DNA of 64,000 nt, taken from the NCBI GenBank assembly GCA_008704415.1, contig VXIS01000026.1, positions 186,001 through 250,000 of the forward strand. Direction: 5' to 3'. The position numbers and the translations under genes are program-made. The DNA comes from Sphaerosporella brunnea (taxonomy: Eukaryota > Ascomycota > Pezizomycetes > Pezizales > Pyronemataceae). The notes beneath the pieces are model-generated. The model was not told the origin of the DNA and made no database searches. It was given only the letters and a program-made list of their open reading frames with translations. This document shows, piece by piece, positions 1 through 11,800 of the stretch. How positions within the stretch are numbered: the stretch's first letter is position 1; each line of letters starts with the position of its first letter.

Positions 1-3000
1 GCATTCTCCAATACTAACCGTGCATGGCCACGATCCGGTGCGGTCACAGGCTTTGAAATCGCCAGAACATTTCGCGACGGCCGTAGCAACGGCCCGACCC
101 CCGGTAGTGCGTGTGGGTCAAGCTGCGTTGCGGAGGTCTGTTGCCATCAGGTTTACACGAACGGGGATTCGGAAACCCCTGTCATTGTCATGGCTTTGCA
201 ACCGTGCCAGTTTGCTCGCGGACACCCGAGTCACTCGCCAGGATTCAGGGCTCGCGGCAGCGCCACTCAACTCCCAGGCTTGCTCGGCGATCTGGATTGG
301 CTGGCCGTTGAACACGGTCTGGCTTCGTCGCAAAGCGCTACCCTAACATACACGCAGTTAGTGTCAATATAACATTGCCGCAGTGGCAATTTCAAAACAA
401 TCCGTTTCCCAGCGCGGGCAACGAGTAACTAACCACCTACTGGCACCCGCACCAGGATCTGCGGGATATAGAGAGATGGTTTTGGTTTTGACAAAGTACG
501 TCGCTTTTGGAAGGCGCCGAGCGGTAGCAGGCCACCAGAGGCATCGATGCCAGGTATGCAGCGTCTTGGGATGCGACATCCGATTAGCACTGTGTTTCAT
601 CAGGCTCTGACAGATCATCACCAACAACCTGAACGTTGGCTTTTTCATCAACCACCGCCACTCCGACTGTGGCCCCGTGGCGCCATTTCAAGTTAGCCGT
701 CCATTGCCATTGGACGACGGCTCCGGTGCCCCAATGCCACAACGATTCAGCTGGCTCGATGATCTGCTTCTCTGAACAGGCTCTGCGGTTACCAGTGAGC
801 CATGTTTCGCTGTCAATGATGCGTTCTGCCTTCCAGGAGCACGGCGGGATAAACAGGATATACAATGCTGTTAGGAAGGTCCGACTAGGCAACAGCTTGG
901 GTCAAGATTATTGTCTGTACGCGACCGCGAACGGTCATGGCAGACCCACAACACGTCTCCCTCCCCCCATCTCATGGGCCAACGTCGGCCACCCTTCTGC
1001 AACAAAGAAAAATCGTAAAAGAACACAAAACACCCGCCACAACAAAATGACAGCCATCGCCAACATGGCCGAATCACTCTCCGATTTCCGATTTGTCCCC
1101 ACTGGATGATGACGAGTCATGTTCCGTGGCCACGGATCGCCCAACTATTGTATCTCGAGATGTGCGGGGTTGCCCTCGAAAGGTTCTATCACCCAACCTC
1201 CCTCTCCACGGCGCGGCCCAAACACGCATATTGATGGAAGCTATTTGGCGCAGGACGACGGCATATTGTCATCTATGGATCAGAACACACAGCGCTCCCA
1301 TCTCTCTGCGTTTCTGCATCATCTTGTCGATCGACCATCATTCATTGTCAGCGTGTGCTGCCCACGCCGCGACTACATTCAAAAGTGCGAACCTAGTACG
1401 CTGAATTTTACACGGCCAGATCAAAGTATCGCACAAGGCTGGCAATGTGCTGAGGCCTGTTGCCGGCTGACGATGTACAAAGCGTTTGCACTTGGCAGGA
1501 TACCCTAACTCTTCCGCATTTACTCCACTCGTCCCGTTTCCATCGCTTGAGACATCCATGACGTGTGTCTTGAACACCAGCTCCTTAAATTGGCGTGTTT
1601 TCCTGCTGTGGGCCCATGGTGTTGGGCACCCAGGATATCAGTAGCTCCAACACGCAGCGCATCCTGGCGTTCTGGACGGTTGATAGGCTTCCTGGAAACG
1701 CCGCCTAGCTGCGGGTACGGTATGGTGACTCAGCTGAGACTATTATTCTTGTCACTTTTGTATATTCGAAACTAGGTGCGCCAGAAACATGGTTCGGATA
1801 CTGCAGGACTCTTCCAAGCTGTATGTCGAACAGAATTGACGCTGGTGTCGAAGCTGACAACACGGCACCTTTGAGCCAACACAGGTCGGAACCTGTTGCA
1901 TCGGACATGTCAGCTGAAGGCGTGTTGACGTTGGAATCTCCTTTATCTCCGCCGCAGGCTGCGGGCATCCATTATTCACAGTCCCTGCTTACACGGGGGG
2001 GCCTGGGATCAATACGGAGCCACGCTTCTGGGTTTTAATCCGTGCGATTAACAGTCATGTGACTCTAGACTCTCAACTTCAAACGATCACAAAGTTTTTT
2101 AGTATCCAGAGTGACTGTATTCGCACCCTGACAGGCGACCAATCGGCGAGAACACTGGAGTCAGGTAGCGTTGTACCTCTCTGATGATAGCCCCTTATTG
2201 TTGACTAATAAACACCTGCACCATCGTTTCCCACATGCATCCACGTAACAGACGGGCGTACGAACCTGACCAGGCATGTATATTTTTATTCCGCTTTGCC
2301 GCCTTGGTAGATACACCCGTTGCCGGTTGACGTCCGCGAGGAACATATGTGTAAACCTGCTGGTCTCGGTAGCCGCGCACATACGGGTGTCCCATGTGCT
2401 CTCTGAAATGCAGGGTAGAAATGGGGCGGGTAATCGTGGGATCTAATCAATCTCCGCATGTGTTGTTCTCAATGTTCCCATGTTTTGTCTTCAGTCTACC
2501 TAAGTGTCTTATCAATCCCCCGCTGCTTGTAACTATCACTCACTCACATCGCCGACACGTGGACGAAGCACGCGACTCCGGTTGAAGAGATATACGATAT
2601 GGCAGCTTCCGGGGCCAGGCGCACAGGGAACTCCCCGCGATGAAGCCTGTGTGTAGTTGCAACATCATCGCAGTTCACGATGTCACCCAAATACAAACCT
2701 CGCACATGCTTGCAGACGCTTCTGCTGTCCAGCTGTCGCCTTTTCCCCACAAACGAGAGCTCGGATCAAGCACCAGCCGAACAAGCTGTTGCTGCTTCGC
2801 GATCCCAATGAAAGAGTTGAAAACGACGTTGTCGGTTGCGCACTCACCTCGGAGAGATTACCAAGCCCCTTCACGGTTCGCAATCCTGCGGTATGGTGGC
2901 GTCTGCCAGATTGAGGAAGAACGTGCTGCACACAGTGGCGAGCTCCCACCCCAGCGATATCGATCCACCCCCAATCGGTGAGTATTTTCCCGCGACAACA

Positions 3001-3258
3001 CCAGCAGCAAACACTTACACAGACGACGCACCTCTTCCCGGGAGCAGCAAGGTTTCTGCTTGCGGGTCCAGCGCGTTGAGCTGGCCGATGACGAAGTGAA
3101 GATTGCAGAGCCGAGTGACGTAGACACACAGCGGGAGATTGATAAGATCGTCACGCCTCGTCGCATGAAATTGAGAACACCGCACGTCGATTACGTCAGC
3201 CGTTTGAAACGCATGCGGGTTACGTAACGGCACCGGATGTGGATGTGTCTGCACATCG
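1..3258. other. No recognisable feature
   Basis: Only short open frames are present, on both strands and without start context, conserved motifs or splice-supported extension. I see no RNA gene, inverted-repeat element or domain. The stretch is best treated as non-coding or as transposon sequence too decayed to recognise. Confidence 0.5.
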
Positions 3259-3275
3259 CTAACCCTAACCCTAAC
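3259..3275. repeat. Interstitial telomere-like repeat
   Basis: The sequence reads CTAACCCTAACCCTAAC, two and a half units of the AACCCT/TTAGGG telomere repeat. About 25 bp further on, at 3302-3308, the unit recurs inverted (AGGGTTA), so the two face each other. It is too short to be a chromosome end and is internal to the window. It may be a repair scar or the trace of telomere-associated insertion; chance cannot be excluded for so few units. Confidence 0.6.
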
Positions 3276-4449
3276 TCGCGTGATTGGCGCGTTGCGGAGT
3301 GAGGGTTAGTACATCAACACGGCGTACGAGCGCTGAGGTTCGCTGCTAGGGTTCATACGCGATCGATATATGCGAGAGAAAGAAATTCCCGCTGCTTTGA
3401 TGCACACAGTGGCAGCGAATATTCTGGTAGTTGTGAACCGGCGTCAGTCGCCATACACAACCCTTCATGGCACCGGGGCATGAACCTTTCATGTCGGGTC
3501 ACCCCCTTCAAAGGTGCTATCTGGTCGGCGTAGTCAAAACCTGGATTTGCACGCCTTGGGACTGGGTGGAACAGTGCTCGGATGGAAGCAGGCGGCGGTC
3601 AATTCACGAGCTGTTTCGGGAGGAGAAGACCACAGTGCATGTCTGGATACGAAGGTTGACTGCTCATCACCACCGCAAGAGGAATCTGGGGGCAGGAGTT
3701 GTTCGGCGACTGTGGCCACGGGTTTGTGTGTCGTTACGGGACTGTTTTGGGATTTTGTCGTCGCTAGCATGCCTTTCCTTTTTTCAGTGCGGGTGGATAT
3801 GAGAGCGTATTGCTGAGGGCGTGGATAGGATATTGGCAGGGAACGGGTCGGGGGCGGTCGAATAGAGATTACGAACTCCGGCAGACAGCCAAATACGCAC
3901 CGTCGAACATAAAACAAAAAGCCTCTGCATCATCAGTTCTATGATCAACGTACTGGATTGTGAGTTTGGCATCACTTCTCACTCACACTGTTAAAATTTT
4001 ACTGCGTTTTTGGCTTTGGCGTCCCGCTTTGACAACTACTCGCGACCTAGCTTTACGGGTACGTCCAACTCTGTCCGCCGTCGGCAACGACACCTGTTGC
4101 GAGTGAAGCGCTTCTATCATTACCAGCGTCTTGGCCGACAATTACCAGGCCTGACCCGCAATATAGCCATGTTTTCTGCGCTGTAAATGCGACTAGTCCC
4201 GGCCATAGTTCGGTGTTCAGGATTATCCGGTATACTCCAGCGAATCGCACGCTCCCCGGATCGCTGCTTTGTACGTATCAGAAGCCAGTGCCTCGGTCTC
4301 CGCAGCCAGATTTTGCAACATACAGTTCGAAAGCCGCTGAGTTTGCAAATGCCAATCACGTTTTCGATGTGAATCAAGGCGAGATTGACAGAGTAAAGGT
4401 CTCAAGTGTCGCGACAGTAGCAGGAACACAAGCTGGCGGTATGTCCAAT
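3276..4449. other. No recognisable feature
   Basis: There are short open frames only. A 127-codon minus frame (3534-3917) starts at a non-ATG codon and has no recognisable motif. Nothing here is supported as a gene. Confidence 0.45.
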
Positions 4450-4479
4450 CGCTATCACATACTGCAGCTGGTTAAGAAC

Positions 4480-6090
4480 AGCGCCGTGGCACTCGAAGTC
4501 AGCACGACCGAGGCCCTGGTGCTCACCGCGAGAAAAGAAGCTACCCCACCGCCATGCCTACGCGTCTTTTTGGATAGCAAGCTCACACTGACACATCACC
4601 ACAACGTACGGATGGGTAAGGCCAGAGCAGCGGGAGCCGAAGTGCAGAGAGTCGGCCGGTTACCAGAAAACTTCCGACGGATCAAGATCGCCGCGGTACA
4701 ATCGGGCGCGCTATACGGTGCCGAATGCAGAGGCGCGGGCACCAGAAGCGCCGGCAAGAAGAGTTGCAGAAATCGTCAACCGCCAGGCCAGAACAGTGCT
4801 CATAGCCCATCCGGCGACTGCTCTTGGACAGCTGATATGCGAGGTCGGGCTCACGGACGCCAGCTCCATACTGTCACCGGAGACAAAGCTTTGCCGCGAG
4901 GCTTTCAGCCACCCCCAACGGGCAACCGAAGACTCCTCAGGCCCTGCGGCGTCAGCCAAGGTGAGTGTCACAACCGCACGTACACTCATGCGATTCGTCC
5001 ACGACAACGCGTTCGGCAACTCGGCGCCGACCTCCAATCCTGCAACCATCATGGTCAGCTTGGCAGAGGCGATTCCCAGCGGCGACATTGAACCGACCAC
5101 AGTAACGGCAGCAAGGCCGCCCGGTCGGACCGTGGTAAGCGTCATAGACGAGGCAGCCGCTTCGGCGGTCATGCAACAACGTCGAACCAACGGGAATCTC
5201 ACGGTATATTCAGACGGCTCCCGCCGGGAGGACGAACGGTGTGGTTATGCGGCCGTGATGCAGGCAGAAAGGGAAACCAATATGTGGAGTCGCACGGCCA
5301 AGCATATCGGCGAAAACAACGCGGTCTACGACGCAGAGCTATTCAGGCTTGCACATGGCCGTCCGCAGGGCCGGTATCAAGACCTAACCTACTGGTCACG
5401 TCCGCCTGTTTATCGACGCGCAGGCGGCCCTTAAGCGATTACAACCGGGCGAGCCAGGCCCGGAAACGTGGATGCTCCCGCGCCTCGTACGCGCGGAGGC
5501 AGCTTTGAAGGCACAAGCCTGGACGGAAGAATTCCACTGGACTCCCGGACGTGCGGACATCTCTCGTAACGAGCCAGCGGACAGCTCGCCAAAGAAGCAG
5601 TCAGAGCTTGACTAGGCGGGGCATATCTGGCCGACATCGAGACAGGGACGCCTTCTCACCTCGGTTGAAGGGTCACTAAAGCCAGACACAAGGATCGGGG
5701 AAAATGGCTGGCTCTGCACTGCAAACCCAAAGAGAACTACCGCCGCCAGAAAAAACACGACCTTACACTCTGCAAAGGCCGGAACGCCCTGGCGTCACCC
5801 TTGTTCCCGATCAAGTTGAAAAAAACGCCCTTCACGTTACAACTACACCAAACAGGTCGGCGAGATGACCATAAACGCTGGCTTTGCACAGGCACGCACA
5901 TACAGACAAGAGAGCACCTGTTCAAACACTGCGCGTGATGGCGGAAGGACCAAACGATGCTGTGAAACATGGTCGTGGACGCTACACAAGGAGACCCAAA
6001 GAGACGGAGGAAATCACATCCATCCAGGTGCTGGTGTCTGACGAACGCAGTTTTCACTTTCCTTAGCAACCCGAGTGTAGGATTGTGGTC
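4480..6090 (+). pseudogene. Broken LINE ORF2 (RT end, RNase H, zinc finger)
   Basis: The protein can be followed across at least three frames. The RT C-terminal part reads ALEVSTTEALVLTARK and then LDSKLTL, followed by IAAVQSGALYGAE where intact relatives have an ELWW-type motif. After a frameshift near 4735 the linker runs into RNase H. All four RNase H acidic positions can be seen: YSDGS, VYDAELF, FIDAQAAL after another frameshift near 5400, and RNEPAD. Downstream, REHLFKHC follows an upstream WLC, as in the C-terminal CCHC-like finger of these LINEs. Frameshifts and a stop near 5613 show that it is not functional. Confidence 0.8.
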
Positions 6091-6280
6091 GAACAAGGCC
6101 TAGAACCTTGGGTCTGGCCGCGCAGAGTCTCTCAGATGTCTCATTCCTATACCTCAGTCACCAATCTCCTTGGTGCGCTATCATAGTCGGTGCAATTTCC
6201 AACATTCACTTGTCTTTAGAGACGCAGGTCCCCCAATAGGACTTCGTGCCTAGTGGTAGCAATCTCTCTCATTTGATATA

Positions 6281-6333
6281 TTTCAGGGCCGCAAGCGGCT
6301 GAACACATTATGATTAAAACGCAATCAAACAAA
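6281..6333 (+). repeat. LINE A 3' terminus: hairpin plus A-rich tail
   Basis: The hairpin GGCCGCAAGCGGCT is followed by about 20 bp ending ATGATTAAAACG and an A-rich stretch. The same arrangement ends LINE C, LINE D and the truncated LINE at 36,636. In many LINEs the reverse transcriptase recognises a 3' RNA structure, so this is the likely recognition element. That role is inferred from conservation and position. Confidence 0.75.
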
Positions 6334-7029
6334 GATACTGTAGCTCGTTGAGGATGGAATAAAGGTGTGCGCGCAAACATGTTTTCCACAGTACGCGGGT
6401 GAGTGGTACGAAAATAACCAAAAGCTGTGTTCAACTGCGCAGAGCGCACATTTCCATGTTACCGCCATCACTGTCAGGGAACATTCGTGTGTTATTGAGG
6501 CCAGTTTGAGGACGCCGTATCAGGGGACAGACTTTTTTAATGCTTTTGCCAGATCAATACGAAATGCAGATCACGCACCGTGCAGATGCATGACGGTGCG
6601 GACTGGTCAATGGTGTACATCTGGATTGACTCGAATAGTAGCATGCGCGGTTCCTAGCCTTTTTGGTTCAACAATTGTTACGAGTAGGAGAAATACGTGG
6701 TTTCAGACCAACCTGAGAAATTGCGTTCCTTGGTGCGGAGACACAGCGACATCGAAATCAGGTCTTGTTCCCAAGTATAAACAGGTTTGGTGATTGGTGA
6801 AATACGATCCTCAACGTTCGTGACAAGAGCGCAGTGAAGGGAGCTAACGGCATTGCCTGAGTAGCTTGAGCATGTCTCACAACGGGTTTCTGCGATAAAT
6901 CCGATACCGCAGACATCAGATTGATCGCAGCATGGTTTACGAACGAGGATAATGGCGATATTGTTTGCGCCTCGTTCCGATTGGACGTTTCCGGGAAACA
7001 AACGTGTCTCCAATGTACGAGCCTTCAAG
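6334..7029. other. Spacer between two LINE copies, nothing recognised
   Basis: There is a 142-codon plus frame (6365-6793) and a 116-codon minus frame (6678-7028). They overlap each other and neither carries a recognisable motif. The stretch may contain older LINE sequence belonging to copy B. Confidence 0.4.
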
Positions 7030-7625
7030 CGTCATATACCCTGCCCAAGAAGACAAGCTCTCAATCAGATATCGAGGAGAAACGAAACGGACTGGCATCT
7101 CGGTACTACCAACTCCTCAATGAAATCACAGTAGCCTAACGTAAGTGGAATCTCCGCAAGAGAGACTCTGACGAGTGCTGGTTGTGTCTCTCTGGCAAGC
7201 GCCTGACTGCTGAGAAAGGCTTCAACAAGTGTAACGGATTGTGTTCACACGTGCTTTGGCGCTCTGTGAAAGAACGACCGTGGGTGGAAGCCCCTCCGAC
7301 CCAGTCCACCATGAGGAGGATCTCCCGCATAGGCTACAGTGTTAGCGACATGCCAAGGTTCGACAATCTATTTCACAGCAGGATGACGCGTCATCCTGGC
7401 TGGAAAGTAGCCAGGAGAAACAGTGCCAATTGGGTCTGACCTAATAGCCATAACTTCCATTGTGCTGTTGGGGCTCTCTTTGTTTCTTGCATTTCTTCTT
7501 TGCAATATTCTCCATGACACCTTTTGAGTAGCTGCATTTGACCCGTGAGATGGCATCAATCACGGGGTGGGTAGTGGATCTCTCATGATCGTTCTTGTTC
7601 GAACACAAACAACAGAAAAAAAAAA
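7030..7625 (+). mobile_element. LINE B: 3' end of a second non-LTR retrotransposon
   Basis: A plus-strand frame carries LASRYYQL, the conserved run just before the C-terminal finger of these LINEs. It continues past one stop with RKRDSDECWLCLSG and a His/Cys pattern up to about 7435. The 3' end has a pyrimidine-rich stretch and finishes in ten A residues at 7616-7625. The hairpin end shared by copies A, C and D is absent, so this is probably a different LINE subfamily. It is 5' truncated and has an in-frame stop at 7137. Confidence 0.65.
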
Positions 7626-8279
7626 TGTCTTCAGCGAGCGTAGCGCAGCCAAGGAAGCACCGTTAACGGTTAACAAACATAGAGATGCGGGATTCTCGTT
7701 CAACCCAGTAACAACAGAGGCGGCCGTGGCAAATCCCGAGGGGAGTGCAGTGAAAATATTACATCCACGGCAGTTTAATAGCGCACCACCAGTACCGACT
7801 GGGTGAGCCAAAGCTCTCATGCATTTTTGGGCTATTACCCACGAGCTACTCTCATTAAGGGCTTCGATGATTGACCATTTGTGACGAATTTCACCGTGCA
7901 TTTGTTCCGTTATTTGCGAATGTTCCAATCCTTACGCCAACAACTCCTCGCTGTGAAGGTTGTTTCTGTTAGAACGTGATGGACGTGGTATTTCCTTGGT
8001 CACCCTGAAGTGTTTTCCTATCTCATACTGGTTTCATTTTACACTCATCACGGGCACTTACCACTGCGATTACTACACCATGTACTCGTCACAGGTTTTC
8101 TTATTTTCTTCTCTTTCGCCTGTTTGCACACACCTTCCCTTCCTAGTCAGGCTTACTCGTGTCTGCCTGACGTTGACTCACTGTTGCGTGCAAACGCACA
8201 CAGTCATACACGGCTGTGCATTAGCGCTTACTGGTTGTGTGTCATTCTATTTCTAGTTGTTTCTCTTACATTCCATGCA
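7626..8279. other. Pyrimidine-rich plus strand, no gene recognised
   Basis: From about 7960 to 8260 the plus strand is rich in C and T. This keeps two overlapping frames of about 90 codons open by composition, giving hydrophobic peptides without domains. The region immediately precedes the promoter at 8280-8370 and could be upstream regulatory sequence. Confidence 0.4.
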
Positions 8280-8370
8280 TGACTCACAGTCATCATGAGT
8301 CACTCGAATCATGTATACAAAGTCACATACTAGGCTTGGCGGGCTGAGCTCTCGGGTATATATACCCGCA
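8280..8370 (+). promoter_or_regulatory. Core promoter with paired bZIP-type sites and a TATA palindrome
   Basis: Two facing AP-1/Gcn4-like sites, TGACTCA at 8280-8286 and TGAGTCA at 8296-8302, stand about 55-75 bp upstream of a perfect 14-bp palindrome GGGTATATATACCC at 8354-8367. A CT-rich tract and a CA-rich leader with repeated ACAACAATC follow, a layout common in fungal core promoters. No ATG occurs from the TATA box to 8696, about 325 nt. Which gene is driven is unclear; the promoter could belong to a lost gene or a retroelement. Confidence 0.5.
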
Positions 8371-8695
8371 CTCTCTCCCTCAACCAGGCACAACAATCAA
8401 CACAACAATCTCCGCGAGAATAAGATCGTCTCTTCACTTCTCTATTGTGATAACAGCTTCCGCACTCCTCTCTCCGTTCCTACCATCCTCCTGCTACAAA
8501 TACCTTTACCGGTATTGCTCCACTTCGGCTTTACGCAAACCTACCTTTCAACAGTTTCCACCGACAACCCACATCAAGTGGTAGCATTATTCAAATCTTA
8601 AAGCTTTCCAGCTAGCATCCGCCTGTAAACAATATCCAAATCCAAACACTCACACGGCCAGGGGGCTAAACAGGCCTCGCCACTTACACAACACG

Positions 8696-8806
8696 ATGGG
8701 AAGCATAGATGCTGTTACTTACTGGGTCGTGACATTTGGCTGTAAATTGGGGACTTTGAGACCAGAGTACAGGTTCACGGGTCTGCGGGCCGAAAGAAGT
8801 CTTTAA
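8696..8806 (+). CDS. Possible short ORF, first ATG after the 8.3-kb promoter
   Basis: This is the first ATG downstream of the TATA box at 8354, after an ATG-free leader, in the context AACACGATGGG. Unspliced it encodes only 36 residues beginning MGSIDAVTYWVVTFG. A GTAAAT donor-like site at about 8744 and TTTCCTCAG about 150 bp later could splice it, but the joined frame stops soon after. I recognise no family. It may be a first exon, a leader peptide or chance. Confidence 0.2.
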   Translation: MGSIDAVTYWVVTFGCKLGTLRPEYRFTGLRAERSL

Positions 8807-11800
8807 CTGGGGGTGTGGGAGTCAGAGTCGGGGGTGCTTATTGGCTGAGGGGTCGATGATAATTTTGGTTCTTGCTTTGCAAATCCATTACTTTCCTCAG
8901 CGGAGTCCTCTGCGGAGGCGGCGCCGCCGTGTCAGCATTGCCGACTGACATGATGTGCTTGATGAGTTTGTGAACAATGGGCAACTATCACGTCAGGCTG
9001 GGACGGTCGCCTATTTGCACCTAACACGTGAGTAATTGCACAATATCCGTGGTGCCTTGCCATGACGGAGGGTTAAGGCTTCCACGCGGTCGCCACTACG
9101 TTCCTTCCTGCACTGCAGCAAGTACTAGGCCGCCTGTTTGTTCATAAGGATTGCGTACTTACCACTGATGATGCCGATGTGGATTATCTTAACGTGATAA
9201 TGGAAAGAATAGCCTTCAGCTGCTAAAGATGATTGTGTTCGACTGCCGGCTTCTACGTTTGCTCGTCAAGTACCACACTACAAACCTCTACCAATGCGAC
9301 AGTCTAGCCGAAAGGCTTGCTGTCTGGCGTCGACCTTAATGCCATGTAACCAGGATGTGGCGAGAGGTCGAACCCATAGTGGCTGCACTATGGTTTTGTA
9401 TCTGATTTCTGACATTTTTGGGGATCTTTCGGTGCCGTGGAGTCACTGGTATGAAGCTCTCCTATCGCTTTTGCCACCCAGTTCAGGCAGGTAGCACATG
9501 CTGTTACTTTCCAAACACGGCTGCCTGTTTTCAAGTACATTGCAGGACATGATCCTCAACAATTTCCATGCTTCCAGTTGAGTATCTCACACTCAGAATG
9601 TTCATGAATTGTTCGTTTCGCTCCACCTCAAGAGGTTAGGGACCTACTTGCCCGCTTTTGCAAAAATTGACTCTTTTAAGCTGCTGCTTCAGAGTTTGAG
9701 CCCTTTAGAGTTTGAGCCCTTCAGACTCTTGTCGCCTCTCAAAACACAGTCGCTCCTCAAATTCGGCCGTCTTAGCACCAGGACGCGGGCACGCGCGGGC
9801 AGCTTCAAGTCCAGGGCTGCTGCGCCCTCCTTTCCTGTGTGTGACAACGTCAGATTGATCGCGTGCGCTGGAATGCAGACATCGAGAATCTCATCCCGTG
9901 ACTGCAGTATGCAATGCTGGAGTATGTGTGGTTGGTATTATTGCCTCGTCGTTCACTTTGTTGCAACAATGTAGCTGCTCCTGGGTGCACCCGGATAGCA
10001 TCTGAGTGATTCCATGGACACAGCTTTGGAGCAAGGAAACGTTCCTCTTGTTTGCAGGAACCCGGTAGGCCTTGAACGTATGTATTCTTGGTCACCGGGC
10101 ATCCAACGCAAGCAGGATCCGCGTTTTGCTGGTACCCTCAATGCCATTATTGACCGTCGGGGCTCCTGATCAAGCATACAAAGTGGCGCCCGCTTCTTTG
10201 TCAGATGTTTACTTGGTGCACGCTTCTTGGGTCCAGTGGCAGACAGTGCTGACCCGCGTGGAGTTTGGTCTTTGTTGTCGTCGGGTTCCTCTGGGGTTTC
10301 CAATGCATTTTTGCTGGCACTTTCTCCACCTTATTGCGCTTGTTTATGTCTCCAAATCAGTCTTGTGCCCAATTCGGATTTTCTTTACTCAGCGGCGTAC
10401 GTTTGAGGAACACAGTCCCGCAACACTCATGAATTGAGCAACACACTCCCGCGACACTCGGGAAGCCAGGGTTTGTCCGCTTTCCACCAGGCGTGATGAA
10501 CCATATGTGCGATCGGTCCAGATTTCTACTCTTAGGCATCCAAGCAGGCTTCATGGCCACAGTAATGGCCATTGCGTTGCAGGATCTAGTCTTCACATGG
10601 TGGACTGGGTCAATACAGCTCGATTTGAAGAACCAGACTTCAGATGGATGTCTCCAGCGCAAACAAGGACGATCACGATGAGGCTGTGTCGATCATTGCG
10701 GTGGATATCCGGTATTGGAACAGACACGAGCCGCGTTTCGAACAGTATCCAGAATGTGATCTTGAATGAAAAACTCGCGCTGCTGGTAAAGCATACTCCT
10801 GCGGCCGAGGTTTCTGCGATCAGTGGAACTGATGAGAGATGAGTAACCAACGGTGCGGAAAGGCTTTGTGATGAAGTTGTGAGGAAATTGCAACAATGGT
10901 GGCAGGCAGGCAGTGATACGGGTTAGCCGTCTTACGCGGGCGTTGGGCTGGTGTTAGTCTGGATTTCGCCCCAATTGAGCCCGAACTCAGCCGGAGCTGG
11001 CGCCCAAAACCTTCCATTTTGAGTGCATCACGTTTGACGCCGCTTTTTGACGCTATATGTTTCAACTGACGCAACGAGCAATTCTCTCGTTGACGGCAAC
11101 GATAAGCGTCGCACACAACGTGCTTGAACATCAGTGATCCAGTCCGCGGGGGTCAAAAGAAGGTGATTAAACCCACTCTCTCACCGCAACAGAGGAATTT
11201 ACGCCTATTGAGTTGCACACCCGCTGGATTTTTTAAAATTCCCTCCGTACTCGGTGAAACAAGACACTTATTCCCCATACCCGGCAATCACGCCAGCCGT
11301 TATCCAGCCAGCCTTAAACGACTCCCTCTCTGCCACCTCGCATACCCTGCCCAGCTTCAGGGTTCTCTTTATAAGCACCTCACAGGACGGTTTTTCCATT
11401 CTACTGTAGACCAAGGTTACATAAGCCCCCCTGATTTTAAATGTGCGAACCCACGAGACCTGGAGAGTCCAGCGATGCAAATTCGGCCCACCTGAATACC
11501 AAACTTTCAACGTCGCGGTGATCGGAAGCAGCATACCAATGGCATCGTCAAAGGCTCGGGTTGTCAGTTGTTCAGTCAGGCAATGGCACAGCGCAACCAC
11601 CGTAACTGATAAATCAAACCGCCAACCACGAAATCAAAAGCAACTCGTGAGGTCTAGAAGCTGTAGAGCTCCCCGAGTTTCTGTTTGACCGGCTCCAATT
11701 GGTAACCTCATGCACCCAGCCGCACGCTTTAGCGGGCGCATGGTAGCTTTCGGTGACTTCCCGTGGCTCTATAGCGGCCGAATACATCGATGTTCTATGC

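Larger units (their letters stand above)
4450..6333 (+). mobile_element. LINE A: 3' half of a non-LTR retrotransposon with RNase H
   Basis: This is a 5'-truncated, decayed LINE on the plus strand. In order it shows the end of the reverse-transcriptase region (about 4480-4740, including LDSKLTLTHHHNVRMGKARA), a linker with the family block LICEVGLTDAS (about 4830), an RNase H domain (about 5195-5615), a Cys/His finger (about 5870-5930) and a 3' end at 6281-6333 with a GC-rich hairpin and an A-rich tail. The parts lie in different frames, so the copy is dead. Fungal Tad-like LINEs have the same order of RT, RNase H and C-terminal finger; the clade is my inference. Confidence 0.85.

Noticed and set aside
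4213..5091. 292-codon plus-strand frame as one gene.
   Set aside because: Its first 90 codons are unrelated to its LINE part, and the second half is an out-of-frame shadow of the RNase H linker.
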